This document shows, one piece after another, positions 15,937 to 25,588 of a DNA stretch of 35,071 nt (within the stretch, counting starts at the first letter, position 1; each line of letters starts with the position of its first letter). Below the pieces are notes generated by a model that saw only the letters and a program-made list of their open reading frames with translations, was not told the DNA's origin and did no database searches. Position numbers and translations under genes: made by a program. Source of the stretch: an uncultured Pelagibacteraceae bacterium (GTDB lineage: Bacteria; Pseudomonadota; Alphaproteobacteria; Pelagibacterales; Pelagibacteraceae). The DNA lies in contig CABXXB010000008.1 of assembly GCA_902516065.1 (NCBI GenBank), positions 1 to 35,071 of the forward strand. The letters are read 5' to 3'.

Positions 15937-17638
15937 TTCTTTTATCTTCGTGTCTAATTATCTTAAATTTTATACCTTTTTGTTTTAACTCCGCAATAAA
16001 ATTAGTAAAATTCTTTAAATCTCTTATAATTAATTGAAATTTAAAATTGATATAATCAGGATTTTTTCCAGCCATTTCTAAATTTGATATATTCAATTTA
16101 TGATCACCAATTAAAGAACTTATACTCCCAAGTTGGCCTGGTTTGTCTGGAAGCGATATCCAAAGAGTTGTATTATATTTTTTTAACTTTTTCTCTTTTT
16201 CCTCGCCTTTATCATGCCAATACCTTCTAATAGAAGCTCTAGCTTTTCCTGTTTTTGTTACTGGTATCCAGTGTAATGAAGGAGATTGTTTTTTAGAAGT
16301 TATAATATTAACCGTATCGCCATTTCTTAAAATTGTTTGTAGTTCATTTTTATTTCCATTAATTTCACATCCAATAGCAGTATTTCCAATTTTAGTATGA
16401 ACAGCATATGCAAAATCAATTGGTGTAGCATTTTTGGGTAGTTTTATTACTGAGCCCTTTGGTGTGAAACAAAATACATTTTCTTGGAACATTTGAAGTT
16501 TTGTATATTCATAAGAGTGCTCTGGGTTTTCATTTTTTTCGATGATTTCAACTAAATCTTTTAACCAATCGTACTCTTTCCATTGTAAAGAATTAAATTT
16601 TTCTGATGATTTATATTTCCAATGCGATGCTATACCTCTTTCGGCAAAATCATGCATTTCGGATGTTCTTATTTGAATTTCTATAGGTTTTTTATGTGAG
16701 CCAATAACTGATGTGTGTATTGATTTATAACCATTAATTTTTGGTGAAGATATATAATCTTTAAATTTACCTGGAATACAATTCCATTCTTTATGTAAAA
16801 CTCCTAGAGTCTGATAACATTCATCAAAATTATCTAAAATTATTCTAAAACCAATAATGTCAGTTATCTGTTCTAATGAAACTCTTTTTTTTTGGACTTT
16901 TCTCCAAATAGAAAATGGAGTTTTTTCTCTTCCATAAATTAATGCATTAATATTATTTTTAGATAACAAATTTTTAATTTCAAAAGAAAGACTCTCAAAA
17001 ATATCTTCTTTGTCTTTTTTAATTTCATTTAATCTATTTTGAATAAGTTTTCTTGCATCAAGATTTAATATCTCGAAAGATAGATCTTCTAATTCATCAC
17101 GAATTCTGTGCATACCCATTCTATCAGCAAGTGGGGCATATATTTCCATTGTTTCTTGAGCAATTCTCTTTTTTTTTTCATTCTTTTTAATCGACTTAAT
17201 CGTTCTCATATTATGAAGTCGATCTGCCAGCTTAACAAGAAGTACTCTTATATCTTTAGATGTAGCTAAGATAAGTTTTCTAAAATTTTCAGCCTTAGAA
17301 TTTGCTGCTGCTGTATTTTCAAATACCGAAATTTTCGTTACCCCATCAACAAGTTCAGCTACCTCTTCACCAAATTCACCTTTAATTGTTTCATATGTTG
17401 CAAAGGTATCTTCAATTGTATCATGCAATAATCCGGTGGCTATTGTTGCTGAATCTAATTTTAGATCAGTAAGTATATTTGCTACTGCAATAGGATGGAC
17501 AGAATAAGGATCACCAGAGTCTCTTTTTTGATTTGAATGAGCCTTTACAGCAAAATCAAAGGCTTTATTTATACGGTCTAAATTAACAAATTTATTATAG
17601 CCTTTTACTTTATTAATGAGGTCATCTGAATTAAGCAT
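15893..17638 (-). CDS. rsh: Bifunctional (p)ppGpp synthetase/hydrolase, RelA/SpoT family, shortened
   Basis: 581 residues against about 700-750 for most long RSH proteins. The HD hydrolase domain is intact: H34 (KAHSNQKR), H72-D73 (LLHDTIEDT) and D139 (KLADRLHNMRTI). The synthetase domain is also complete (YGREKTPFSIWRK, D260 in TDIIGFRI, GYKSIHTSVIG, E320 in EIQIRT), so both activities are expected. A TGS domain covers about 388-450. Next comes TGKARASIRRYW, but then the chain goes almost directly into an ACT domain (491-562, LWISLPDKPGQLGSISSLI). The helical and zinc-finger/RIS regions that usually lie between, roughly 100-130 residues, are missing. It sits 19 nt after folK and overlaps pyrE by 44 nt. 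Confidence 0.96.
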   Translation of the reverse strand: MLNSDDLINKVKGYNKFVNLDRINKAFDFAVKAHSNQKRDSGDPYSVHPIAVANILTDLKLDSATIATGLLHDTIEDTFATYETIKGEFGEEVAELVDGVTKISVFENTAAANSKAENFRKLILATSKDIRVLLVKLADRLHNMRTIKSIKKNEKKKRIAQETMEIYAPLADRMGMHRIRDELEDLSFEILNLDARKLIQNRLNEIKKDKEDIFESLSFEIKNLLSKNNINALIYGREKTPFSIWRKVQKKRVSLEQITDIIGFRIILDNFDECYQTLGVLHKEWNCIPGKFKDYISSPKINGYKSIHTSVIGSHKKPIEIQIRTSEMHDFAERGIASHWKYKSSEKFNSLQWKEYDWLKDLVEIIEKNENPEHSYEYTKLQMFQENVFCFTPKGSVIKLPKNATPIDFAYAVHTKIGNTAIGCEINGNKNELQTILRNGDTVNIITSKKQSPSLHWIPVTKTGKARASIRRYWHDKGEEKEKKLKKYNTTLWISLPDKPGQLGSISSLIGDHKLNISNLEMAGKNPDYINFKFQLIIRDLKNFTNFIAELKQKGIKFKIIRHEDKRNAFTQKILRYFKKD

Positions 17639-17657
17639 TACTTATTATATCATCAAA

Positions 17658-18134
17658 TTAAATTTGTTTAATAGATCTAATATCCTTAATTGATAAGGAA
17701 AAAATTAATTTTTTAATATTTTCATTAGTTTTTGGATGAAACCAATTTTTATTTAATTCAAATAAAGGAATTAATACAAAATTTCTTTTGTGCATTCTTT
17801 TATGTGGAATTGTAATATTGCCTGTTAAGATTTTTTGATTGTAAGAAATTATATCAATATCACAAGTTCTGGGGGAGTTTTTTGATTTTTTTTTTCTTCC
17901 AAGTTTTTTTTCAATTGATTTGAAAATTTTAAGTAATTTTTCTGGTGATGCTTTTGTGTTAGATTGAACTACTATATTGATAAATTTTGGTTTATTTGGG
18001 TCTGGCCAAGATAATGTTTCATAATAACTAGAAGATTTAGTAATTTTAATTCCATCTAGTTCTAAAAAATATTTAGCTTTTGTAATATTTTTGATTCTAT
18101 TTCCAAGGTTTGATCCAATTCCTATATATATCAT
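17658..18134 (-). CDS. folK: 2-amino-4-hydroxy-6-hydroxymethyldihydropteridine pyrophosphokinase
   Basis: 158 residues, HPPK family length. It transfers pyrophosphate from ATP to the pterin alcohol in folate synthesis. Motifs: YIGIGSNLGNR at the N-terminus, SSYYETLSW, FIN at the substrate site, SPRTCDIDIISY (Mg-binding D-x-D) and IPHKRMHKRNFVLIPL. It abuts smpB with no spacer. folK beside rsh and smpB is found in several Alphaproteobacteria, although rpoZ would also be expected here. Confidence 0.96.
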   Translation of the reverse strand: MIYIGIGSNLGNRIKNITKAKYFLELDGIKITKSSSYYETLSWPDPNKPKFINIVVQSNTKASPEKLLKIFKSIEKKLGRKKKSKNSPRTCDIDIISYNQKILTGNITIPHKRMHKRNFVLIPLFELNKNWFHPKTNENIKKLIFSLSIKDIRSIKQI

Positions 18135-18605
18135 CTAGCTTGATTTTCTTATATATCGTGCTTTATCGCGATTCCAATCTCTATTCTTTTTAGTAGCTCT
18201 TTTATCGTATTGTTTTTTTCCTTTTGCTACAGCGATTTCTACTTTGGCCTTACCTTTTTTAAAATACATTTTTGTTGGAACTATTGTAAATCCTTCTCTT
18301 TGCATTTTTCCAATTAACTTATTAATTTCTTTCTTATTAAGTAATAATTTTCTTTCATCTGTTGGATTGTGATTTGTATTATTTGCATGCTTGTATTGAG
18401 CAATGTGTGAATTAATTAAAACTATCTCACCGTTTTTTTCAACTGCGTAAGAATCTGCTATATTTACTTTACCATCTCTTACTGATTTTATCTCTGATCC
18501 CTTAAGAACTATTCCTGCTTCAATTAAATCTTCAAAAAAAAAATTAAAGCTTGCTTTTCTATTTAAACAAATAATTTTTAAACCAGAATTGGCTTTTTTA
18601 TTCAT
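18135..18605 (-). CDS. smpB: SsrA-binding protein SmpB
   Basis: 156 residues. It binds tmRNA and brings it to stalled ribosomes for trans-translation. Family motifs: [73 protein letters not shown] and the basic C-terminal tail [20 protein letters not shown]. It overlaps dapA by 1 nt and abuts folK; dapA-smpB is a conserved alphaproteobacterial pair. No tmRNA gene was seen in the window. Confidence 0.97.
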   Translation of the reverse strand: MNKKANSGLKIICLNRKASFNFFFEDLIEAGIVLKGSEIKSVRDGKVNIADSYAVEKNGEIVLINSHIAQYKHANNTNHNPTDERKLLLNKKEINKLIGKMQREGFTIVPTKMYFKKGKAKVEIAVAKGKKQYDKRATKKNRDWNRDKARYIRKSS

Positions 18606-19486
18606 TAAATTAATTTGGTGGACTTTAAAGCCTTAATAATTATTTCCCTAGTTTGTTCAGTTACTTTTACTAAAGGCAATCGAACAGCATCATCACACAA
18701 GCCTAATTGTTTAGCTGCAAATTTAACAGGACTTGGATTACTTTCTACAAACATTGCGCTATGAAGTAATTGTAAAATATTATCAAAATTTTTAGCCTCA
18801 TTTTTTGATTTATCATCGTTAAGTATTGATAAAGATTGGAATTGAGAACAAAGTTTGGGTGCTATGTTTGCTGTAACACTTATCGCTCCTACTCCTCCTC
18901 TTTTATTGAATTCTAATGCGTTATCATCGTTTCCTGTAAGTTGAATAAAATCTTTTCCCATAGCTTTTAATTGTTGATCCACTCTATCAAGATTACCTGT
19001 TGCGTCTTTAACACCAACAATATTTTTTAATTCATAAAGTCTTGTCATAGTCTCAACTGACATATCAATTACTGATCTACTTGGAATATTGTAAATAATT
19101 ATAGGCAAACCACACTTATCATTAATTGCTTTATAATGTTGATACAAACCCTCTTGGGTCGGCTTATTATAATACGGCGTTACAATAAGAGCAGCATTAG
19201 CTCCTGCTTTTTCTGCATGACTAGTTAAAGAAATTGCCTCCTCGGTTGAATTTGAGCCTGTTCCTGCTATGACGGGCAATTTTCCCTTACTTTCTTGGAT
19301 ACATAAATCGATTACTTTTTGATGCTCATCATGGCTCAATGTAGGGGACTCTCCCGTGGTACCTGCTGGTACCAACCCATTTGTTCCATTTTCCATGTGA
19401 AAATGAATTAACTTGATATAATTATCTACATCTAGTTTATCATTTTTAAACGGAGTAATTAAAGCAACATTTGAACCTTTAAACAT
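18605..19486 (-). CDS. dapA: 4-hydroxy-tetrahydrodipicolinate synthase
   Basis: 293 residues, the standard size for this TIM-barrel lyase. It condenses pyruvate with aspartate semialdehyde in the lysine/diaminopimelate route. Motifs: [27 protein letters not shown] (39-55), Y132 in IIYNIPSRS and the Schiff-base lysine K160 in [10 protein letters not shown], then LTGNDDNAL. It is the first gene of the ten-gene minus-strand run ending at recO and diverges from the lytic transglycosylase gene by 42 nt. Confidence 0.96.
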   Translation of the reverse strand: MFKGSNVALITPFKNDKLDVDNYIKLIHFHMENGTNGLVPAGTTGESPTLSHDEHQKVIDLCIQESKGKLPVIAGTGSNSTEEAISLTSHAEKAGANAALIVTPYYNKPTQEGLYQHYKAINDKCGLPIIIYNIPSRSVIDMSVETMTRLYELKNIVGVKDATGNLDRVDQQLKAMGKDFIQLTGNDDNALEFNKRGGVGAISVTANIAPKLCSQFQSLSILNDDKSKNEAKNFDNILQLLHSAMFVESNPSPVKFAAKQLGLCDDAVRLPLVKVTEQTREIIIKALKSTKLI

Positions 19487-19528
19487 AAATACTTATAACA
19501 TAAATTATTGATTCACATACTAAAGATT
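19487..19528. promoter_or_regulatory. Short divergent spacer between dapA and slt
   Basis: Only 42 nt separate the two ATGs, so both promoters must lie here or reach into the opposing genes. The minus strand contains TTATAAG (complement of 19489-19495 region) as a possible -10-like element very close to the dapA start. No confident -35/-10 pair is visible for either direction. An in-frame TTG at 19508 precedes the slt ATG but would add residues before the signal peptide. Confidence 0.25.
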
Positions 19529-21754
19529 ATGCCTCGAAAATTACTTTTATTTATCTGCTCACTTTTGTTTATTATATTAAATCATAATCTTGTGTTTTCA
19601 GATGAAAAAAACCTTATACCATTAAAAAAACCTAAATTAACAGATCAAGAGCTTAAAGAGAAAGTTTTAATAAATATTTTAAAACCTCTACAAAAACCAA
19701 AATTAGTTAAAGAAATAATTGAAGAAATTCCAATTAAAGAAGTTGTCAAAAAGGAAACCTCTAAACCTATAATTTTGATACCTAAAAAAAAGCCTTTAAT
19801 AGCAGGTAAAACAACCCAAGTTAAGATAAGTAAGTCAAAATTTTACAGCAAAAAAGATTTCGCAATTGCTAAAAAAGCTTTTTCAGAAATGAAAAAAGCA
19901 AATTGGACTGGTGCAATTAAAATTGCAAAAAAAGCAAAAGATAAATCAATTTACAATTTTATACAATGGAGACATTTACTTACCAAAGGTAACAAGGCAT
20001 CATTTTATGATTATTTAACATTTATTAAAACTAATGAAGATTATCCAAGAATTGGAAGAATTAGATACCTTGCTGAACATAAATTATCTAATGATAAAAT
20101 TAAACCAAATAAAGTAATTGATTGGTTTCAAGGAAACGAACCATTAAGTGGTTATGGTAAAATGATTTTAGGAGAAAGTTATATTTTGACTGGAAAAATT
20201 AATGAAGGAAAACAATTAATTAAAGAAGGTTGGATTACTGCTGATCTAAGTAAATCTGATTTAAGGTTTTTTAGAAAAAAATTTAGGAAGCATTTAAATG
20301 CAGATGACTATGTTAAAAGAGCTGATTATCTTGCTTGGAATAATAAATATTGGGATTTAAAAAGGATGTTAAGATATTTACCTAAAGATTATGAACTTCT
20401 TTATAATGCACGTCAGCTTTTGATGAGCAAATCATATGGTGTAGATCAAGCGATAAAAAATGTACCTCAGAAATTTAGAAATGATGCTGGTTTAAATTAT
20501 GATCGTTTAAAATGGAGACGTAAAAGAGGAAGAGTTGATAGCTCTGTTGAAATATTATTAAAGATTAAAAATACAAAAGATTATTTGGTTAGACCTGATA
20601 AATGGTGGAAAGAAAAAGAAATCATTTCAAGGTCTTTAATTTATAAAAAAAAGTATGAATTAGCATATAAGATTTCTAGTAATCATGCTATGGAGGAAGG
20701 TCCTGATTTCGCTGCAGCGGAATGGATGAGTGGATGGATTGCCTTAAGTTTTTTAAACGATCCTTTATTAGCAAAAGATCATTTCGAGAACTTTTACGAC
20801 AATGTAAGTTATCCTATAAGTACTTCAAGAGGTGCCTATTGGCTTGCAAGATCTTATAAGGCTCTAGGTGATAAAGAAAATTCTGAAAAGTGGTTCACAG
20901 AAGCTTCCAAATATTTAACAACATATTATGGTCAACTAGCATTTTTAGAAATAAATCCCAATGGTAATTTTGAAATTCAAAAAGATATGGAGGTTAATAA
21001 AAAATATAGAGATTATTTTTATTCAAAGGAATTGGTAAAAGTTGTTTATCTTCTAGACGAGCTAGATAAAGATAAATATTCAAAATTTATTTTACGACAT
21101 ATTGCACTTGATAATATTGAAAGTGGAAGTGAAATTTTAGCAGCTGAACTATCTACAAATATTGACAGATTTGATTTTGCAATTCAGATTGCAAAATTAG
21201 CTTCTTACGAGAAAAGATTTCATAATAAATATAATTACCCAATAATTAGTACGCCAAAATATATTAATGGACGAAAAATACCAGAAAGTGCATTTATCCT
21301 ATCAATTATAAGACAAGAGAGTGAGTTTGATTTAAGTGCAAATAGTCATGCTGGAGCAAAAGGATTAATGCAGTTGATGCCATACACGGCAAAACTTGTC
21401 GCTAAACAAGCAAAACTTCCATATGTTAGATCAAAACTTACTACTGACCCTGAATACAATATTAACTTGGGTTCGCATTATATAGCCGGTTTATTATTAA
21501 ATTATGATGGTGCCTATCCTTATGCTGTAGCAGCTTATAACGCTGGTCCAAAAAGAGTTAAATATTGGAAAAAAATTAATAAAGATCCTCAAAAAAACCA
21601 AATTGACTATGTAGATTGGATTGAATTAATTAAATTTAAAGAAACTAGAAATTATGTTCAAAGAGTTTTAGAAAATTATAATGTTTATAGGTATATACTC
21701 GAACAAAGACCAATTAAAATGTTAAATTTTTTCAAAGATAAACCCTTATACTAA
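19529..21754 (+). CDS. slt: Soluble lytic murein transglycosylase
   Basis: The ATG at 19529 gives 741 residues with a signal peptide (MPRKLLLFICSLLFIILNHN..., hydrophobic to about 24). A TTG seven codons upstream is less likely because it puts extra residues before the signal. A lysine/proline-rich linker (about 27-100) leads to a long alpha-helical, TPR/superhelix-like region typical of Slt70. The C-terminal SLT domain has catalytic E597 in IIRQESEFD, then SHAGAKGLMQLMPYTA and AVAAYNAGPKRV. It cleaves peptidoglycan to 1,6-anhydromuropeptides in the periplasm. It is convergent with the sulfatase gene (7 nt apart). Confidence 0.93.
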   Translation: MPRKLLLFICSLLFIILNHNLVFSDEKNLIPLKKPKLTDQELKEKVLINILKPLQKPKLVKEIIEEIPIKEVVKKETSKPIILIPKKKPLIAGKTTQVKISKSKFYSKKDFAIAKKAFSEMKKANWTGAIKIAKKAKDKSIYNFIQWRHLLTKGNKASFYDYLTFIKTNEDYPRIGRIRYLAEHKLSNDKIKPNKVIDWFQGNEPLSGYGKMILGESYILTGKINEGKQLIKEGWITADLSKSDLRFFRKKFRKHLNADDYVKRADYLAWNNKYWDLKRMLRYLPKDYELLYNARQLLMSKSYGVDQAIKNVPQKFRNDAGLNYDRLKWRRKRGRVDSSVEILLKIKNTKDYLVRPDKWWKEKEIISRSLIYKKKYELAYKISSNHAMEEGPDFAAAEWMSGWIALSFLNDPLLAKDHFENFYDNVSYPISTSRGAYWLARSYKALGDKENSEKWFTEASKYLTTYYGQLAFLEINPNGNFEIQKDMEVNKKYRDYFYSKELVKVVYLLDELDKDKYSKFILRHIALDNIESGSEILAAELSTNIDRFDFAIQIAKLASYEKRFHNKYNYPIISTPKYINGRKIPESAFILSIIRQESEFDLSANSHAGAKGLMQLMPYTAKLVAKQAKLPYVRSKLTTDPEYNINLGSHYIAGLLLNYDGAYPYAVAAYNAGPKRVKYWKKINKDPQKNQIDYVDWIELIKFKETRNYVQRVLENYNVYRYILEQRPIKMLNFFKDKPLY

Positions 21755-21761
21755 AAAATTT

Positions 21762-24149
21762 TTAATTATAATTAACATCGTCATTATAAGGTATTATAAA
21801 CCTAAAGTTTTTATCACTTATTGACATAATCTCCTGATCTGGAATATGCCAAGTATTTAAAGTAAATTTATCTATCTGATTAATATTTTTTAAATAATCA
21901 TAATTCTTATAGTCAAAAGATAAATCAGTAAAAAGGGAGCTTTCATAAATTTTTTGTATTATTTCAATTATATATTTACAACTTTTTTCATCTGAATTAT
22001 TTAATTTTTCTTCTTCAATACATTTTGATTTTACATTGTTTGGAATATAATAGGAAATTGGGAAGTTCATTAATCTAATATTAGAAATACATTCTTTATA
22101 ATTAGAAATTTCATAAATTATATTTGACGGAAATTCTATAAATAGTTTAATCTGATTATTCTTAAGGTTTATATTTTTTAAATGATTCATTAATTTTATA
22201 CATTGTTCAGTATTTTTAATATTTTTAACATCTAGCCATAAAATATCATTTTTGTCTTTTTGCATTTTAATCAAATCAACCAACTTTAAGGATGTTGATT
22301 CTTTTTTAGAGTGACTCACGTCTAAATAGTCGTTTTCGATAATTACATCTATTTCCATGCAATTTAATATCGCACTAAACCTAATAAATCTGGCAATACT
22401 ATTGGTTCTATGACTGCAAATCTCTAAATTATTATCTTTACTTAAAAAGTAATTCTTCATGTTTGAAAAAGTTGTCGCTCTATCAGTATTATCTATAAAA
22501 TTATTATCTTTAACAGGATAGTTTAATGTAACTGCACCTAAAGTGTTAAGCTGATTTCTAACGATATGATAATCTTCTATACAATTGCCGTCACCAAATT
22601 TACATTTAGAAACACTATTTAATTTTGAGTTTGTGTTAAAAACTTTTATACCAAATATTTCTAAAATTAAACTTGGCAGATTATTTAACAAATCTCTATT
22701 TTTATGTGAAGACCTTAATCTCAACGTTTCAAACAATTCTGGATATTTTAATTTTGCCTCATCATTGAAATAAATTAAAAACGGAACTGCTGACATCTCC
22801 CATATATATCTTGATGAGTCATGAGCTTGCCCTGTTAAAGGACTTTCTCCATGATCAGATGTATAAATAAAGATAATAGGTTTTTTCAACTTTGAAATTT
22901 CCTTTAAAGAAAAAACAATATTGTCTGAAATATAATTCATCGCAGAATCGTAATTTTCTAAAAATTCTTTTTGATTTTTTTTGAAACTTTTGCCAAAAAT
23001 AGCTTTGTTATTATAATTAGAATAATATTGATCTATCTTTTTATGATAATTAATTGGAATATTTTTTTTATAATTTCCATGACCTGCATAACTATGAAAA
23101 ACAAAAAAATTATTCTTTTTAGAATTTTTTTTAATTTCTTTAGTAAATTCTTTTAAAAAATCATGATCATAAGATTTTTCTCTATTGATGTAATTTGCAT
23201 TTCCTAAATTATATTTAAAACTATAATTTTTCTTACTTGCGTTTTTAAATATTAAAGAGGAAGATAAATTCCAAGATCCAGATTTTGCTTGAGTGCTAAA
23301 TAAAGTTGTTTTAATTGCTACATTGTTCAATATATCAACTATTGGAAACCTAAGATATTCAGAAGCAATTTTTAATTTATATTCAACATTTGTATTAGCT
23401 TTAATTGTTAAACTATCTAACAATGACGGTGATGTATGAGTATGAGTAGAATATATATTGTCATATACAATTAAATGATTTTGCTCACTAAAATCTTCTA
23501 AATTATTATTCGTCGGTCTAAAATACTGATAAATACTCCAATGTAATCTTGAAGTAGCTTCACCAATATAAAATACAACCGATAAATCTTTAGAGTCTTC
23601 CAGCTTAATATCTATTGTATCTAGATTATAATTTATATTTTTTGATTGATTTTTTTTTTCAATTATTGATGAGCTGTATAGTAATGATACTTTATAAAAA
23701 TTTAAGGAGGTTGGAACTGCTATAATTGTAAATATTATAAAATAATTAATATTTAAGAAATTAAAAAAAGAATTTTTTTTTGTTAAAAGAAATAGATAAT
23801 AAATGGTTAAAGTATACACAGTTATAATCACAAACCATAAAATGAAACGTTTGAGTGACCAACCAGCAAAAAAGTTTAAAGTTTTAATATAAAAATAAAC
23901 TTCGTCTAAGTTCAGGCTTTGAAATTCTGAGAATGCATCAGATCCTAAATTAGGAATTAATTTTGCAAATGGGAAAATAAAACAAAATAACAAAAATAAA
24001 AAAAGACTTGAATAAATAAATTTGGATTTTTTATAATAAACACCAATAAAAAAAATCTGAATTGAGCCAATTAAGGGTAGAATATAAAAAGCGTCAATTA
24101 AAGCATAATCAATGGCCTTTTCTATCAATTGAGTTAATTCTGACGACAT
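21762..24149 (-). CDS. Membrane sulfatase/phosphoethanolamine-transferase-like protein with C-terminal phosphodiesterase-like domain
   Basis: 795 residues in three parts. Residues 1-160 have about four membrane helices (roughly 20-38, 45-65, 101-122, 132-152). Residues 188-500 form an alkaline-phosphatase-superfamily domain like EptA-type transferases: VVFYIGEATSRLHWSIYQY (E197), a Thr-rich nucleophile region STHTHTSPSLL (about 234-243), FVFHSYAGHGNY (H352, H357, matching 'H..GSHgp.Y'), YTSDHGESPL (D432, H433) and H443. Residues about 576-795 hold a second unit starting CSHRTNSIARFIRF, then MEIDVII, LDVSHSK and ILWLDVKN; this pattern resembles GDPD/PLC-like TIM barrels, perhaps FAM151-like. 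The sulfatase call is firm, the second domain tentative. The substrate is unknown; modification of a phospholipid or envelope glycan headgroup is the simplest idea. It lies 30 nt downstream of tRNA-Ser in the same direction. Confidence 0.72.
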   Translation of the reverse strand: MSSELTQLIEKAIDYALIDAFYILPLIGSIQIFFIGVYYKKSKFIYSSLFLFLLFCFIFPFAKLIPNLGSDAFSEFQSLNLDEVYFYIKTLNFFAGWSLKRFILWFVIITVYTLTIYYLFLLTKKNSFFNFLNINYFIIFTIIAVPTSLNFYKVSLLYSSSIIEKKNQSKNINYNLDTIDIKLEDSKDLSVVFYIGEATSRLHWSIYQYFRPTNNNLEDFSEQNHLIVYDNIYSTHTHTSPSLLDSLTIKANTNVEYKLKIASEYLRFPIVDILNNVAIKTTLFSTQAKSGSWNLSSSLIFKNASKKNYSFKYNLGNANYINREKSYDHDFLKEFTKEIKKNSKKNNFFVFHSYAGHGNYKKNIPINYHKKIDQYYSNYNNKAIFGKSFKKNQKEFLENYDSAMNYISDNIVFSLKEISKLKKPIIFIYTSDHGESPLTGQAHDSSRYIWEMSAVPFLIYFNDEAKLKYPELFETLRLRSSHKNRDLLNNLPSLILEIFGIKVFNTNSKLNSVSKCKFGDGNCIEDYHIVRNQLNTLGAVTLNYPVKDNNFIDNTDRATTFSNMKNYFLSKDNNLEICSHRTNSIARFIRFSAILNCMEIDVIIENDYLDVSHSKKESTSLKLVDLIKMQKDKNDILWLDVKNIKNTEQCIKLMNHLKNINLKNNQIKLFIEFPSNIIYEISNYKECISNIRLMNFPISYYIPNNVKSKCIEEEKLNNSDEKSCKYIIEIIQKIYESSLFTDLSFDYKNYDYLKNINQIDKFTLNTWHIPDQEIMSISDKNFRFIIPYNDDVNYN

Positions 24150-24179
24150 TAATTCTAATATTTAAAATAACATATTTTA

Positions 24180-24271
24180 TGGCGGAAGAGGAGGGATTCG
24201 AACCCTCGGTACAAGTTTCCTCGCACGGTCATTTAGCAAACGACTGGTTTCAGCCTCTCACCCACTCTTCC
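24180..24271 (-). tRNA. tRNA-Ser (anticodon GCU)
   Basis: A 92-nt class II tRNA on the minus strand. Acceptor GGAAGAG (from 24271) pairs with CTCTTCC, followed by discriminator G and encoded CCA ending at 24180. The anticodon stem GTCGT/ATGAC encloses TTGCTAA with anticodon GCT at 24237-24235. A long variable arm (GTGCGAGGAAACTTGTAC region) marks it as serine type, and the T arm is GAGGG-TTCGAAT-CCCTC. It reads AGC and AGU codons. It lies between the divergent sulfatase-like gene and soxB. Confidence 0.97.
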
Positions 24272-24334
24272 ATATTTTGGTACATTTGATTGTATTGAAT
24301 ATTGTATATTAATAAAGTAATTAATCAGAATTGT

Positions 24335-25588
24335 ATGAAAAAAAAGTATTCAATATTTTCACTTATTAAAAATGCATTTTCTTACCATGAGAATTGGGGG
24401 AAAGCTTGGAAAGATCCAAATCCTAAAAAGGAGTATGACGCAGTTATAGTTGGTGGTGGTGGCCATGGTTTAGCAACCGCTTACTACTTAGCAAAAAAAC
24501 ATAACATGAAAAATATTGCTGTCGTTGAAAAAGGTTGGATCGGTGGAGGTAATACTGGAAGAAATACAACAATTATAAGATCAAATTATTTATGGGATGC
24601 AAGCGCAGGTCTCTATAACCATGCTTTAAAAATTTGGGAAAGTCTATCACAAGAATTAAATTATAATGTAATGTTTAGTCAAAGAGGTGTAATGAATTTA
24701 GCTCATAATCTTCAAGATGTGAGAGATTTAAAAAGAAGAACTCATGCTAACAGGTTAAACGGTATCGATGCAGTTTATCTTAATACAGAGGAAGTTAAAA
24801 AATTTTGTCCAATAATTAATACCTCTCCTGATATTAGATACCCTGTTTTAGGAGGCACTTTACAAAGAAGAGCTGGCACAGCTAGACACGATGCTGTAGC
24901 GTGGGGTTATGCAAGAGGTGCTGATGAAATGGGTGTTGATATTATCCAAAATTGTGAAGTTAAAGGCATCAAAAGAAATGGTGATGTTGTTGAAGGTTTA
25001 GAAACAACAAAAGGTTTTATTAAAACAAAAAAAATTGGTGTTGTTGCTGCTGGACATTCAAGTGTTATCGCAAACATGGCAGGTCTAAAACTTCCATTAG
25101 AAAGTAAGCCTTTGCAAGCTTTAGTTTCTGAACCTGTAAAACCAATTATTGATACTGTTGTTATGTCTAATGCTGTTCATGCCTATGTTAGTCAATCTGA
25201 CAAAGGAGAGCTTGTAATCGGCGCTGGAACAGATGATTATGTATCTTATTCTCAAAAAGGAAGTCATGATATTGTTGAAGGAACTTTAAATGCGATTTTA
25301 GAACTATATCCAATATTCAGTCGAATGAGAATGTTAAGACAATGGGGAGGAATTGTTGATATTTGCCCAGACGCTAGTCCAATTATAAGCAAAACATCTA
25401 TTAAAGGTTTATATTTTAACTGTGGTTGGGGTACTGGAGGATTTAAAGCAACACCTGGTTCAGGTGATTTATTTGCACATACAATTGCTAATGATGAACC
25501 TCACAAACTTAATGCTGCTTTTAACATAAATAGATTCGTTAGCGGTGATCTTGTGGACGAACACGGTGCAGCAGCTGTAGCACACTAA
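24335..25588 (+). CDS. soxB: Sarcosine oxidase, beta subunit
   Basis: The ATG at 24335 gives 417 residues starting [21 protein letters not shown], as in heterotetrameric sarcosine oxidase beta subunits; an upstream TTG at 24302 is unlikely. It has a FAD Rossmann motif [17 protein letters not shown] (38-54), then [14 protein letters not shown] and RSNYLW. The [12 protein letters not shown] segment carries H185, which I equate with the covalent-FMN histidine of the family. It oxidises sarcosine to glycine, passing the one-carbon unit to tetrahydrofolate via the alpha subunit. Stop and soxD start overlap by one base (TAATG). The soxB-soxD-soxA-soxG order is classic. Confidence 0.96.
   Translation: MKKKYSIFSLIKNAFSYHENWGKAWKDPNPKKEYDAVIVGGGGHGLATAYYLAKKHNMKNIAVVEKGWIGGGNTGRNTTIIRSNYLWDASAGLYNHALKIWESLSQELNYNVMFSQRGVMNLAHNLQDVRDLKRRTHANRLNGIDAVYLNTEEVKKFCPIINTSPDIRYPVLGGTLQRRAGTARHDAVAWGYARGADEMGVDIIQNCEVKGIKRNGDVVEGLETTKGFIKTKKIGVVAAGHSSVIANMAGLKLPLESKPLQALVSEPVKPIIDTVVMSNAVHAYVSQSDKGELVIGAGTDDYVSYSQKGSHDIVEGTLNAILELYPIFSRMRMLRQWGGIVDICPDASPIISKTSIKGLYFNCGWGTGGFKATPGSGDLFAHTIANDEPHKLNAAFNINRFVSGDLVDEHGAAAVAH

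Noticed and set aside
21755..21780. TTAATTATAATTAA palindrome between slt and the sulfatase-like gene.
   Set aside because: Pure A/T palindrome in an A/T-rich window; no GC core, likely chance.
24062..24289. Plus-strand reading frame across the tRNA-Ser region (protein containing EEEGFEPS).
   Set aside because: It is the antisense translation of the tRNA-Ser gene, a well-known false ORF.
24272..24334. Glycine riboswitch upstream of soxB.
   Set aside because: The 63-nt gap is too short for the aptamer and shows no paired GC-rich core.
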